Shown: one piece after another, positions 25,651-38,400 of the stretch
How positions within the stretch are numbered: position 1 is the stretch's first letter
Layout of the letters: every line of letters begins with the position of its first letter
Source of the DNA: Fasciolopsis buskii
Lineage: Eukaryota; Platyhelminthes; Trematoda; Plagiorchiida; Fasciolidae
Assembly: GCA_008360955.1 (NCBI GenBank)
Contig: LUCM01006349.1
Coordinates: forward strand, 208,228 to 272,227
DNA: 64,000 nucleotides
Reading direction: 5' to 3'
The notes under the pieces: model-generated
Databases searched by the model: none
The model's input: only the letters and a program-made list of their open reading frames with translations
Told to the model about the DNA's origin: nothing
Program-made: the position numbers and the translations under genes

Positions 25651-27486
25651 AACTAGAAGACTGGCCGTTCGGTACGGTTATCCTCACCAATGACTTGCCT
25701 TTGCTTCTAGCGCATCCAAATTGTCACTCGCCCGCACCAAAATGCCCTTAGTCCCCGTGGTGCTCGTAACGATGGACCCATCTGCTCAAATTTCGTTTAT
25801 TGAACCTTAGTATTCTGGCAGTGGTGTGAATAGATATCCCTAATTTCCAAGTTTCAGTACCTCGGCGGAGGTTCTTTCTCCTAGACTTATTGTTGCTGAA
25901 CTAGAACGATATCCTTGTTAGTGGCGTCGATTGACCTTCACTCAAAAGCAAACAAGCGAACGTGTCGCAGAATGGATGCCAGCTATCCTGTCCATGCGGT
26001 AAATGACTTCTTTGCGTTAGTACAATTGTGGTTGATATCAAATATAAAATTGGGATAAATCCAATTAGGCGACCTACATTCGTTTGTGACGCTGAGACCA
26101 GTTTTCCCAAAACACGACAAGAATCGTATTAGCTACATCCAATGTTATGCAAGAAAGCATATTGGAATCCACTGCTTTAAAGTATTGCTTTTAGCGCTGT
26201 GTACTTGAGTACCAAAACCTCTTTCTAATGGCTCACTTTTGATAGCGGAATAAAATACAATTCGTTAGCCGAATTCTTTCTAATGACTACAGCAAATCCT
26301 ACATCACTATCCCCCACAAAATACGAGCACAGAAGACGCAAACAGGGCCCACAGAATTCTACACTCGCACCGAGAATGAACAACTGGGAATCAGCACTTT
26401 TTTCCTGGGGATTGCAACTCTTTTCGTCGAAATGTTTATCCTGTAACGCTTTGTTCAACATTTCTGTTAGTAATCACATTCACCGGTGACACCGCTAAAA
26501 CGTGGTAGTTCTTTCATGCTTTACAATTCTGCGATGTCATCCTAAGCAAATGATTCGTCGACATTACCCTACTAATAGAGCGCCAAAATTGAAATGGAGC
26601 CTAATCATATGGAATACTTTGGAACCTCGGTGACTTTCTAACATCAGTTTGTTCTGCTATCTCACCTTCTCTATTCATTGATTTTCGAGAGATCTGCTTC
26701 TCGCGGTCCCATCAATCCCTCAGCTTGACCAATCTCATGACCGATCATCCATGGGGAATGATGCCAAATTAGCGCATTTCTTTTGCGCTCAGAATTCTAC
26801 TCGTATCCGATTACTTTCTCCAAGTTGATCAATTGTCACGCAATGATCGTATTTATATCTTTTCTTTTTTCCTATTAGCCGGAATGATATAAAACTGAAC
26901 ATCCTTCTTGTTAGTGTCATACAACCGAAGGTATCTCTTCTCAGAGAAAGGCACAAGTTGGAATTGCCGCATAATTGATACTTCCATTGGTGATGGGCTG
27001 CCTAAGCACCACCAATGTACAAAAGTTGCATAAATTGTGAATTCAATCTTTTGAAATGAGAGACTTGATTTTTTTAGATTTCGCTGGATATATGCCTAAT
27101 TGCTTATTGTTCGAACCTTACTTGGGCTTATATGACTGACTAATCTATTTTTAGGCCAAAAATAGTTCATCATCAGTCAAGATGACAACCCACATCTATT
27201 CCTGTCACCGCCTGCACCAGTACGTCCCACAAGAGCAGATAATCAAAGTTTGTTGCTATGACGGCATGCGCTCAATTTCGGGCAAAACGCAACCAGCCGA
27301 GGGTGGCAAACTGTGAGGTACAAACAGTTTTAAGATCGCATTATCACCGTCGATAACTTTGGAGAGTTCGACCGGTCGTGACAATTCTAGTTCAAAAACC
27401 CCCTTGTTTAAACAGTCAAGAACGACTGAACGGCCCATAGTCAGTCAACACAATTCCCTATTTTGTTCGTCATAGTCAAACAACTG
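25651..27486. other. Unassigned intergenic DNA
   Basis: No gene or repeat recognised. Frames do not exceed 78 codons. Confidence 0.45.
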
Positions 27487-27672
27487 ATAATATAATTCAT
27501 GTGATATCATCGCCCAACTCGCCATTAAGAAACCATGGAAACACTGTACAGCTGTTTCATCCTTGTTAGGAATCATTAGCAGCGCACATCCTCCGCGCCC
27601 GAACTGGGACGCGAACCCGGGACGAACGATTTTGAGTCGAACGCCTTAGGCGTTAAGCTACCGGGCAGCCTC
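27487..27672 (-). mobile_element. tRNA-Leu-derived SINE, copy 1
   Basis: Read on the minus strand from 27672, the head resembles a tRNA. CTAAGGCGTTCGACTCAAAA is like the leucine tRNA D-arm and anticodon region with a CAA-type anticodon loop. It is followed by a B-box GGGTTCGCGTCCC (about 27623-27611). The body continues ATGTGCGCTGCTAATGATTC, then AACAAGGATGAAACAG. The same head and body stand on the plus strand at 37022-37230. The tail (about 27524-27487) contains GATGATATCACATG. A second copy of that tail lies at 27867-27905, probably from a further truncated insertion or an old duplication. Loss of a proper acceptor stem rules out a working tRNA gene. Confidence 0.8.
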
Positions 27673-29047
27673 TGAACGGTTTGTTGAACATGATGTCGCA
27701 CCTATCCGTCACTGATTTGCACGGCCATGGGCCGCGAGTGCAAAGCAATCGACTCTTTCTGATAGATGGCCTCTCTGCAGGTAGCCTACGTGCGACGAAG
27801 GCTTTTGGCATGACCTACAGAGTTTGGCTATTTGCATGTGTTATTATTGGGAGATTGAATGTCTTCATGATATAATTCACCATGTGATATCATCGTTCAA
27901 CTACTACTAACATACTGCGATGAGGATAAGACAATTAGGATCTACCCAAGCCCCAAGCTTCGAGTGTGATCACAAGCCCCAAAGCATCAATAGGAGCAAC
28001 AGTAATACCCAAAACGACTGAGAGCCATTAGATTTGTTTAGTCTTCTCGTGTTTCCGTGCTATAAAGCAGCGTAAAAGAAATGATCGGCCGCGGAGTAAA
28101 TTCATTTGCACGAAATAAGGGTCCCGTGTGGATTATCTCCATCCATCTTGGTGGACTAGACCTTTCACATTCGAAAGGTAACCTTTGTGACGTTCTACTT
28201 TTTTAACCATGACCAATGAAGTTCGCATAAATCCACCTGTAATAACACGCAATAAAATACATCTAATCAGACGTGGAGGGTAATAATCTCCGATCAGGAA
28301 CGAGTAGGAAAGTACTTTTCTGTTGTTCATTTTACCTACCTGGAACCCGCGAAAAAACGATCGAACTACGTGCATCAATAGTTTCTATCCACCTCTTATC
28401 TGAGTGATGAAAAGTAACTGAAAAAAAGAAGCTCAAAGGTGGAGAATTAACGATCGGAGACAAGTCACTTATTTCAAAGAAAAGTGTAGTTTGTTGTTTC
28501 TCAATCGAGCGAGTCAGTAAATACATGCTACTTGAGAACACGTCGAAAGGTGTGGTAGTGGTGGGAGTAGCTGGAAAAAACCAAGCGCTCTTCCTTAGTT
28601 TTTTATCTGTGATACTTTTGGACACGCATATGAGACAATGTCCAAGTGAAAATGCAAGTAACAGGCAGGAAAAAACTATAGGTTGAGGACCAACGGTTGA
28701 GTAGCCTAGTTCACTTTGTCATGAGGCAGAATTCATCTGCATGATTGGTTGAGGGGAGGAAGTATCTAAAGAAATGGCATGATCGTAAGGAACTAAAACA
28801 ATGTGGAAAACAATGACGTAGCGAATCGCAAAACAAAAGTGAAGAATCGGAAATTCACAAGTACATGAGAACCTAGCAGAGAAAAGATCAAGCAATGCAC
28901 CATCATAAAACGTCTAGTTCTAAAAAAGAGACAGAGATACATACAACTATTTCTGAGTATCGAGTATACTGAAAAATGACTGTTTGAAGGCACCTATTTT
29001 CTAAGATAACCATTCACAAGCACTGTGGATTTTAGAGTGGATGGTTG
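27673..29047. other. 3' flank of the PDK gene, minus-strand sense
   Basis: This stretch is downstream of the PDK stop codon and should include its 3' UTR. Minus-strand frames of 66-97 codons (28133-28993) are low in complexity, T-rich and unlike known proteins, which fits a UTR or intergenic DNA. I did not find a clear AATAAA on the minus strand close to the stop codon. Confidence 0.4.
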
Positions 29048-29425
29048 TCAAGTTCGCCTCCAACCAGTAGTGAACTGTGGATTGGACCAATCGGCCACTG
29101 GTATACCTGCTATCCCATACTGTCGAGCTGAAGTTCTATTAAACACGGGCAATAATTCATCCGCCTCGGCCGCATTTCGTTTTAAGTAAACGATCGCGTC
29201 GGTCCCATAGCCTTCCACACTAGCCAGAATCAGATCTCCGTTGAAATATTTCGCATATAGGCGACTCAACGGCAACCCGTACCCATATCCGGCCAGAGGA
29301 GCATTTCCACCCTCCCCAATGGGAGCTGGTGGTTTATTCTTTCCCCCACCACGAGCAGTTGTATAGGTGTAATTGAAAACAAAATCCATATCGGAACGTG
29401 GGATTCCACCGCCAAGATCACTAAT
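29048..29425 (-). CDS. PDK: PDK exon 6 (terminal)
   Basis: Acceptor CTCTTCAG|ATT, stop TGA at 29050-29048. It encodes residues 281-405: G1 box (DLGGGIP), the long Gly/Pro/Lys-rich ATP lid, the G2 box, GTDAIVYLK, LPVFN and the DW tail. A 116-codon frame overlapping this exon on the same strand is a shadow. Confidence 0.97.
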   Translation of the reverse strand: MSDLGGGIPRSDMDFVFNYTYTTARGGGKNKPPAPIGEGGNAPLAGYGYGLPLSRLYAKYFNGDLILASVEGYGTDAIVYLKRNAAEADELLPVFNRTSARQYGIAGIPVADWSNPQFTTGWRRT

Positions 29426-32400
29426 CTGAAGAGGGAGGGTAGAAATGAAAGATTAGAAACACAGGTTTTCGGTCTATCTTTGTATGTTTGAAAAGAAGCA
29501 TCAAAAGCGAAGACGACTGAACCATCTATACCTTGTCGACTAAGCTCAACCCAAGATTTGGAATTGTTTAACCCACACTCAAACTCATTTAACCCAACCC
29601 ACAGTCGTTTGGCCACGCCGCTGTCAGATCAATAAGGTAAAAAAGCGTCGGAATATTTTGTGGTCAACGAAGTAAAAACACTTTTACGAGGTTTGGTGCT
29701 AAAAAACTAGATGAACAAATAAGAAAGTGCGTCAATCGCATACTGTGCAGATGATTATCATAATGGTAAGAAAAACTGTGTTGCTAATGGACTGAATATC
29801 TAAACGATGGATCCCTATTTTTGAACCATCTTCCACTGCAGCAAAAAATCAAGTAGTAAAGTAGTGAAAAACCTTATCTGTTTGAATTCCTTGAATTTAT
29901 TGAATGACCTGGATGACATGAGAAAGCGAATTATAAGATCGGTGCGCATTTACTCATCCGTACCCATCTAGTGAATAAGCACGCTGAGAAAGATCAGGAC
30001 TAACCGAGCAGCCGGCTGCTTAATAGCGAGAGACGAGGGACAAACTGAAGCAAACTCTAGTAATCATAACCTGAATTTCGCCGTGACAATTATACTTTAA
30101 GATACTGGCGAGATCTAAACATGCTTTCAGGTTCAAGTAGAAACCCGTAACCTTAAACTGCAGGAATCAAACGGCTATTTTGCCTCGGCTTGTCTTGGGA
30201 GTGCCACGAACAGATTTTGGTGATGTTGCTGTTACTGTTGTTGCTTCTAAACAGAGTATATCTCAAAGAGGGAGATACACATTGTTTTGAGTGAAGCAAA
30301 CAAAACGTTTTTGTCCATGCCCGCTCGTGATAGACAGTGAAAAACAATAGTGAAATACGAAAAAATATGATCGCCACAATAGACGAGTCTACAGCAGGAA
30401 ACAGTCGGGACAGTGATCGACTACTAGTAAACAGAGTTGTTCCAACAGCACGTAAAAAGTTAAACGAACACATCTACAGCTTACACATCTACTTACTACG
30501 TCCAAAGATAGGCTTGAACACACAAATCATCACCAACATTATCTTAGTATTCTTGAAACTGGGACTCGATAACCGCGCGAATAGCTTCACTTAGGGGATG
30601 GTTGATCGTTTGTTCCGTTACGTCTACCCCTAGAGCAAAAATGGTATTTCAGGAAAATCGCGCTCCCAAAGCTTCGAAAAGAATAAAGGGGATTCGTGTT
30701 ATTTCACTGAAAACATTCACAAACGAGTTGTAGCTTTCCGTGAGATCTATCAGTTAGTCCAAAAACGAGTAAATATCGGATAGAACATTTATCAAATGCC
30801 CAAACCGATGAGCGGTACAAGACGACCAGAACGGTTGGCCTCGTGGGAGAGGAATAAAAGGAACCGGGGAAGAGTAAAATGTTAGTTTTATGCTTTCAGA
30901 CATTACAGTAAGTTGGTAGGAAGCTGGCAATTTTAGCTTTGTTTATCAGATTTTCGGTAACTTGCCGACAAAAACTAAGGAAACCGTTCTATTAGCGCAT
31001 TATTATAGACGGAATGATCTACATAACACAAAGAAAAAAGCAAGAGCCATCTGGCCAAATCAGGAAGTGAAAAGTGATCTGTCAGTTCCCGTCAGTCATT
31101 TAGTTAAGGCAGCCAGTGTACCCGAGCTGGTGTTAAATTGCACTCAGTGACAAAGACGAAATCGATGCAGTAACACTGGGCGCATTAGATTTTACAAACT
31201 CCACAAAGCGCCATACGTGTGTGGAGACCATTTCAAGACACACCGTTCGATAGAATGTACCAACATATGCAAATGTTGATGCTAATCGAACACATCGTGC
31301 GAGACTCACTGAGATGGGGACAAGATTTATATAGAAATCCACTACACCTGAAGATGGTGATGAAACGGTCAACTCGGTAAACTTTGGAGTCATGAGTTCC
31401 AATACTAGCACCGCAAGGTTTTCTCCTGATTTGATAACTGTTTAGGCCTCACGGTCCCTTGATATTACAACCTTGTCACGCAGTGAATGATGCGAAAGAT
31501 GAATAATGTACAATGTCTCATGGTTTCGAAGAGACGGCATACTCCAGTGAGCTCTGATGACATACCAAGGCTTATGGTCTTGTTCAGAACAAAAAGACGC
31601 ACAGTGAAGTTTCGTCATGCCATTTTTACACTCCAAATTAGGATACAGAAGAGCATATGGTGGGATTTGTCAATTTTTATTTTACCGTAACTATTTCTTC
31701 CGCTAGCACATCATGCCTGGTCTCACAGATTACCGAAAGATACGTATTTGATTCGGTTGCTGATGTCTCACTGAAATGATAAATCTTAACAAAGTTCTTT
31801 GATGATGTGTACAGCGATACTGACAATTAGCATAATTGAAGAACGATTACGACCTCCTGAGCCTAACAGAACATAAGTCTCTTTACCTTTTACCTCTTTT
31901 ATTAATGAAGCAAAGAATTATATATATATATATAATATTGATTTGTTTGCTGAGCTGGGCAATTTGATTGCAAACGTTTCATCACCAGTGCTATGATATT
32001 GAATGCCAGAAAATCATTCTTGAGGTTTTTGTGACATTTGACCCGTGAAAGAGGTACGTCCCGTAGTAGCTGATACGGGAGAGGCGCTTCGTGCGCTCTA
32101 AACCGTACAAGCGTTCCAACTCTCCAAGTTGTCGATAAACTAAAAGATTTATCCACCGTAGGAGTCAACTACTGTGTCAACAACAGGTTACTACCGTTTT
32201 TAATCCGGGATGGAATGAATTTTCCCATTACATGCTAGGTATTTGGCTCAGTTTTGGGTCGGTTTTGCGGATGCAACGCCAACAACTGCTAACGTACTAG
32301 GTGAAATATCTGCATAGTGAATGGTTTCTTGTTCTTTAGTGGCGAACTGAGCGCTGATGCTACACGATGGAGGACTACACGGACAAGCTAAATACCCTAT

Positions 32401-35400
32401 TTCAAAATATATAATCATCAAAAACAACGCCTTTGGCGGCGAACTGCTTCACTGAGGATTCATGTGTCCGCGGTTTACGTGGAACCACATTGCTCCAAAG
32501 TTGTACCCACTCAGGTTTGCCCGGCTAAAGGCTGGTTAATTTGTGCTAAACTATCGCCTGTTTACCGATTGCAGAATCGGCTACAGGTGTGTTACAGACT
32601 ATCACTGTATCAAAAATAACGTACAGCTGGCAATCTACGAACTGCCAAAGATCACTTTCTACGCAGAGGAACCTACCAATTGACTGTTTTCCATGGTACT
32701 ACTTATGCATACTTGCTTTGGCCCACAGTGACATTTTGCGACAGGCTTACGGAAGAGCGTTTTTACTCTATTTTGTGTACAAAACAACAACGTGGTCTGA
32801 GTAGAAGCTTGACGTTCTGTTGCTCTCAATCACCCTAAGTTTGTTCGGTAATCTTGTGTGCAGCAGACTAAAGTGAAGAAATCTGAAGCAAAACCCGAGT
32901 GCAAGCTTGGATTTTTTGTGGTTTTCTTTGTTTCTTCTGTTTTGTTCTTTTATCTGTTGTGTCCTTCACTGAGGCAACCAAATAAGGGGCGCTAAGCGAG
33001 GAAGTTAACCGGAGGATTCGAACTTGCGACCTTCAGACTGAAACACCGCCATGTTGTTTGCTTGATCACCCCCAGTCACGAATGACAATTCCGCTACAAT
33101 CAATATGCTCTTGTTATTTCCAATCACATTGTTGATTCGACAATAAAAACAAGCTGAAATGCGATACAACCCAGCGTTCTCCTGTTTTTCGTTCCCCTAC
33201 ATTAGGACGGCATGTTTTTTCCCTCACTGGTGCCGGCAATGATGTTGACACTTACCTTGATAGTTACACTTTCTTTTCCGGCTGCCACGAGGACTTCAAT
33301 TGGTGGTAGGGTACCATCATGTGATTTTTGTTCGACTACAGCTCGCATTGCGTTCTGTGGATACCAGAGAAATAACCAAAGTGCAGTCCGGTCCAGTGGT
33401 GTGTTTATGTGTGGAAACGAGTAAATTGACAGGCAGATTGACAAGAATAGAAGAGGGGAAAGGACCAATAATGCAAAGATGTTAGCGAAGCTACTACTAC
33501 CACTAGTACCTTAAATCAATCGTATAACCAGAAAGGGAACATGAACTGTAAGACACAGGAAAATAAAGCATTAATACTACTTTTTTTTCGGAATTCGGAA
33601 GGCAACTCTTTAGTTGAAGTGACCAACACTCGCAACGTTACGATGCTTTGCTGGTTCTCAGGACAGCAGTCGTGATCGCAAAAGGTTCGGTACCACAAGG
33701 ATTATCACTAATAGCCTCTAAACTACCATCGTATGCACCTTTTTCATTCGCACTCATGATCCATTCGATATCAGGACAAAGCAACAAGAGTAACATGCAG
33801 CTTTGCTATCCACCCGTGACCTGAAGACTTGGAGGATAAAACTCAGAAAAGAGCAAAGACAGTCACTCATTCTGTTGCTGTATTATCAGTTTCAACGTCT
33901 TATTACCCGTTTATCTCCACGAAAAAAATAAGTGACTGGTCTAAGAACTATGGGCTTCCGTCGCGCTTTGGACAGAAATGAAGTGTCACTTTCTGTGCTT
34001 CAAGCAACAGAATTTCGGGTCTTACAAGAGTGGTGTAGAAATCATTTTTATTACCACAGACCTACTGAGCTCCTTCGTGATTCCATGCCACTCGAAATTT
34101 CGGGATCACAGGTGCCAGTTCCTCCTTCCCTCCCATGTGGTGGGCCCCAGCCGCTAGGGAGCATGTTTATTCCATTGGAGTCATGGTGACGAAACGGTCA
34201 GAAATGAACGCTCTGTCGCATGTGCGCACGCATATAGTGGGTTTTTTTATGACTGCCTAAATGTGATTGACTGCAATGGGGATAGTTTCACGCACTGAAG
34301 CATTCACGCATCGATGTGCATGCACACCGGCATTGGTACACGTGTGCCTCGTGTATGCAGAGGGACAACGGTAGAGAATGGCACATCAGTGGGCCAGTGG
34401 GAGTGGCGCTGACCATCACTCCCTCATCGATTTATAACAGGTGAAAGATTTTCATGTACCCGGAGCGCTTAATACACTAAAGCTGAATGTCAACAGCGGA
34501 ACTGATGCCAAAAGAACAGAACTCACAACCATATATCCATTAAACCAAAACATCTCAGAAGACTACTTCGACTGAATCTAAAAGCTCAGTGCAAAGTCTG
34601 TTGTATGAGTCACCAAGTTTTACTGTTTGCGAGGATTCACTATTATTGTAACGCCATCGGCGGTCTTCAGGACGAGAAATCTGAAGTATGGTTTAAATAA
34701 AACAGTTCATATTAGCCTAGAAGAATTATTGCAATGAACCAGTTAAGTGCATGCGCCGAATAAGAATGTTTTTTAGGAATTAATTTGTGCGAATTCAACC
34801 GCATTTAGGCGCAATACCATCAAGAAAATCTATTATACACGGACGCACGTATGAAGGAGCATTCATTCTCGGCCAGTCAGTCCAGCATGCAAGGAAAAAC
34901 GATTTTTATGCAGCGTTTCAATTCCATTATTTCTAGTTTATACTTTGGGCCTGGAAATCACAAGTGGAAGATTTCACTACTTGCCTGTAATGATTGTATG
35001 CGCAAAATGTAAGGAATTAATGAAAGCAGTAACCACCATTCTTATCCACGGATAAAGAAACGTGTCAGATCCAACTGATCGGTATCAGGCTTTTAAAACG
35101 TTCGTGCATTATCATGCCTTCTTTTCCGCCATATTTTTAGTATCGGCCATTCCGTTAGACAATCTAGTTTTTTCAAGTGCTTATGGACAATTTTACGAAC
35201 TGTTTTGGCTCGAATACGCTCTGGTGGATTTTGATAAATATTCAGGTAATAATGTAAGGAAATTCTTGAATTCGGCGGAATTCGAACCCACGCATGAACA
35301 CCATCTATTCGTAGCGCTTGCAATCTGTAGAACCGACCTCAAGGTGAACGTCTTCGAACATTTCGCGTGCGATTTCCATTGCTTACCCGTCAGAATGACG

Positions 35401-38400
35401 TCAGCACAAGGCTTTCGTCATAGCAGACTGTCACTATCTGCCTACATGCAGCGGGATTCCCCCATGACTGAACCAGCTTTAATTCCGATCTTCATTACAC
35501 TAGCATCCAACATATTAATAAACGTATTAACCACATGGAGTATAGATAACTCACCTTGATCAATTCGAAAAGAATGTGGTACAAGTGGGAAGGGACGTAT
35601 ACAAATTCGATTTTCCCTTTGACGGCTGGAATACATTGGTTGCGTTCGGATCAGAGGGAAAGTTGAAAGGAAAGGCAAAAAGGGAAACTTAGGGCGACTG
35701 AGAAAAGTTTAGTTGCCAAAGAAAACATGGAAGAAACAAATTGAGAACAAATAAAGTACGACAAAGTGAGAGCGAGTTGAGCACCAATTTGTTCTTACAA
35801 CTTAGGAGACAACAAAACTTTGGAAACGTGAAGACCGCCACCTAGGGTAGAACAAAGCATTCAAGGACATTTCTCGAAGCTTGACACTCCTCGGAAAGAT
35901 CGATAAACGGTCACGTCGGTCTGGACCTCGTATACCTGTCGATCCGATCAAAGGACCGATTAGCACAAGCCAGAAGAAACGGACGCTGACTCGGCCCACA
36001 TGTCAACAGCAGACAAAGGTGAACAAAGCAAATGGCCAGAATCTTCACCCTACCACTTATACCACAGCAACTAATCAACACTAGGTGATCCTTTAAAGCG
36101 GACGATGGCAATCGGACATTCGCCACAAGAACGTAGCACTGATGATGGCTGATGAACCGTTTGCAATCAAATTGTCCAGCTCAGCGAACAAGTCAAAGCC
36201 ATCCTGTTGAAACTCGGCTACGAGAAAGAACATTCTCTCACCAGCTATCATATTTTGGGCGTCTAAAACTCACAGCCGCTTGACGGTGGGAAACTTTCGC
36301 ATGTCGACAGGTTTTCACTCACGAACAGCTATTTTTCTGTACGAATGCCTGCGAGCCAACGTCCTATCTACTAGCGCTAACCACCGACCACCCATGGATC
36401 ATCTAGAGGCGTGGAAAACTATCAGACAATTCGCCAGACGTATGGTGTGTATAACGATTTTGGATGCATACAAAAGGCTACAGAAGTAGGCGGAGGTAAC
36501 CGAAAAGGAGAAGGAAAAATGCAGATCGGTAATAGGTGAACACAGGATAGGAAAATTTGATGCAGCCACAGATCGTCGTACAGCAAACACTAAGACTAAA
36601 AGGAGGGCTTCACTCGCTCAAGAGCTCAAAGGACTGACATGCAATAAGGAAACTACACAGTGCGGGCTATCACATAGGAAGAAAAAGAACTACTAATCAA
36701 AGGACTAAACTTCAATGTTAAAGAAGCCAATAAAAAGGAGTACCTGGCCGAATTAGAACACACACTCAAGGTCACCGGAACCTCTGGTGAAACAAAACAG
36801 CAAATCCGACAATCCATCGTCCAGGCGCTCGCGCGATTGGATTCTGCGGGCCACGGACCTTTAAACGCATTAAATCAGCAACTCCCGGGTAAGGACGAAC
36901 TTCTCTGCAGGAAGCGAAGACATTAACGCCTAGGGGTGCAGAGCTTTGTTACTTGATAGTTTGCAGTCACGGATAGGAGCGCTATATCATGCAGTGATGA
37001 CGTCCAATGAGGCACTGAGAATGTGCTCAGCTAGCGCAATGGCTAAGGCGTTGGACTCACAATTGTCCCGGGTTCGCGTCCCAGTTCCGGCGCGATGGAC
37101 ATGCGCTGCTGATGACTCGTAACAAGGATGAAACAGATGTACAATGCTTCCATGATTTTCAACGCAAAATTGCACGTCGACACTGCATGACGAAGCATTT
37201 GGAAATTCACATTAAACCTCCAAGTACAGCAATATATATATATATATATGTACATACATATATATACCGTTTTCACAAGAGATCGATTCTATTTGAAAAT
37301 GTCACCAATGTATAATGGCAGTTTAAGCTGGCAGACTTTGTCTCCAGCACGAGCGAAAGGATTCTTGATGCTTGCTTTAACTGACTGATACTACCGGCAC
37401 AAAAAAATTCAAAACGGAGGTTTTACAGTTTTAGTGCAGAAAAAGCAAAACACTCGATTGGCAACCCCAAATATAGAGTGAACTTACCGCCAACGGTATC
37501 GACTTTTATTGTTGGAGCTGTCGAATAGTAGTGCTCACACAAGAATTTCGCATCCTCGTAGGCATCTTCCATTATCTCCAGTACATTACAGTCGGGATCA
37601 ATAGAACCAACAAAACGTCGGCGTTTGTTCAATTCCGAACCGAACATTAGCACTGTCAAAAGCAAAATAAAACAATGAAAAGTACTTTGGAATGACGGCT
37701 ATCGATGTGAATAGTTTCCCAATTTGGCGTCAACAGAACTGTGGCCGTGTGTCTGCTCCGAAGATTGTGAATTCACAAGAAAAGTATACTGCTTTTCAAA
37801 TTAATAAAACAACCACAGTGGGGAGAATTCCCCGCCAAACCTATTGGTACTGTGCTGAAACTGGCAATTTATCAGAAATCTGTTAATTACCAGAACATAT
37901 GAAACCAAGAGTAGAAATTAAGTGTTACAAGGAGTGCCGGACACTACTTACAATGTTGGTTGATCAGCATCCGTATGCTTATACGCATCATATAAAATCG
38001 ATCGAGGAAATATTGCACTTGATTATTTGTGATTAGGTCTGTTTTGTGCCTCTCTTGCATTTCCATTACGCCTTGAGCCATGGTTTCCACCGTAGTGGTG
38101 TGACGGTTCCTGATATGGGCCAATCGTTCGTTAAAATTGTCCAGTAACTTCTCGTCCAAAATCGCAGACTCGAACTCCATCAACTCGCAAAAACTTTGCT
38201 CATACCTTCAAAAGTGCGTAATATACATGTAAAATCAATCAACTTGTAAGAACGAACCAGCGATTAACCAGTGAAGCCGAAGGGGTTTGAATCAACTGAT
38301 CTGGGAGAAGTTGAATTTCTTGCATTATGTTTGCTAATCGAACCGGCAGTTCGTCTCTTAGGAACGATGCCGACTTTACAGCAGAACCACCTTGCGCAAA

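Noticed and set aside
27611..27672. Functional tRNA-Leu gene
   Set aside because: The anticodon-arm and B-box text fit, but the acceptor stem does not pair fully and the sequence continues into a body shared with another copy, as in a SINE.
29266..29616. 116-codon minus-strand frame overlapping PDK exon 6
   Set aside because: It is in a different frame from the PDK coding sequence and crosses the real splice acceptor; a shadow.
35062..35559. 165-codon plus-strand frame inside PDK intron 4
   Set aside because: It runs antisense to PDK, overlaps a tRNA-like unit and the exon 4 donor in antisense, and has no recognised motif. Most likely chance.
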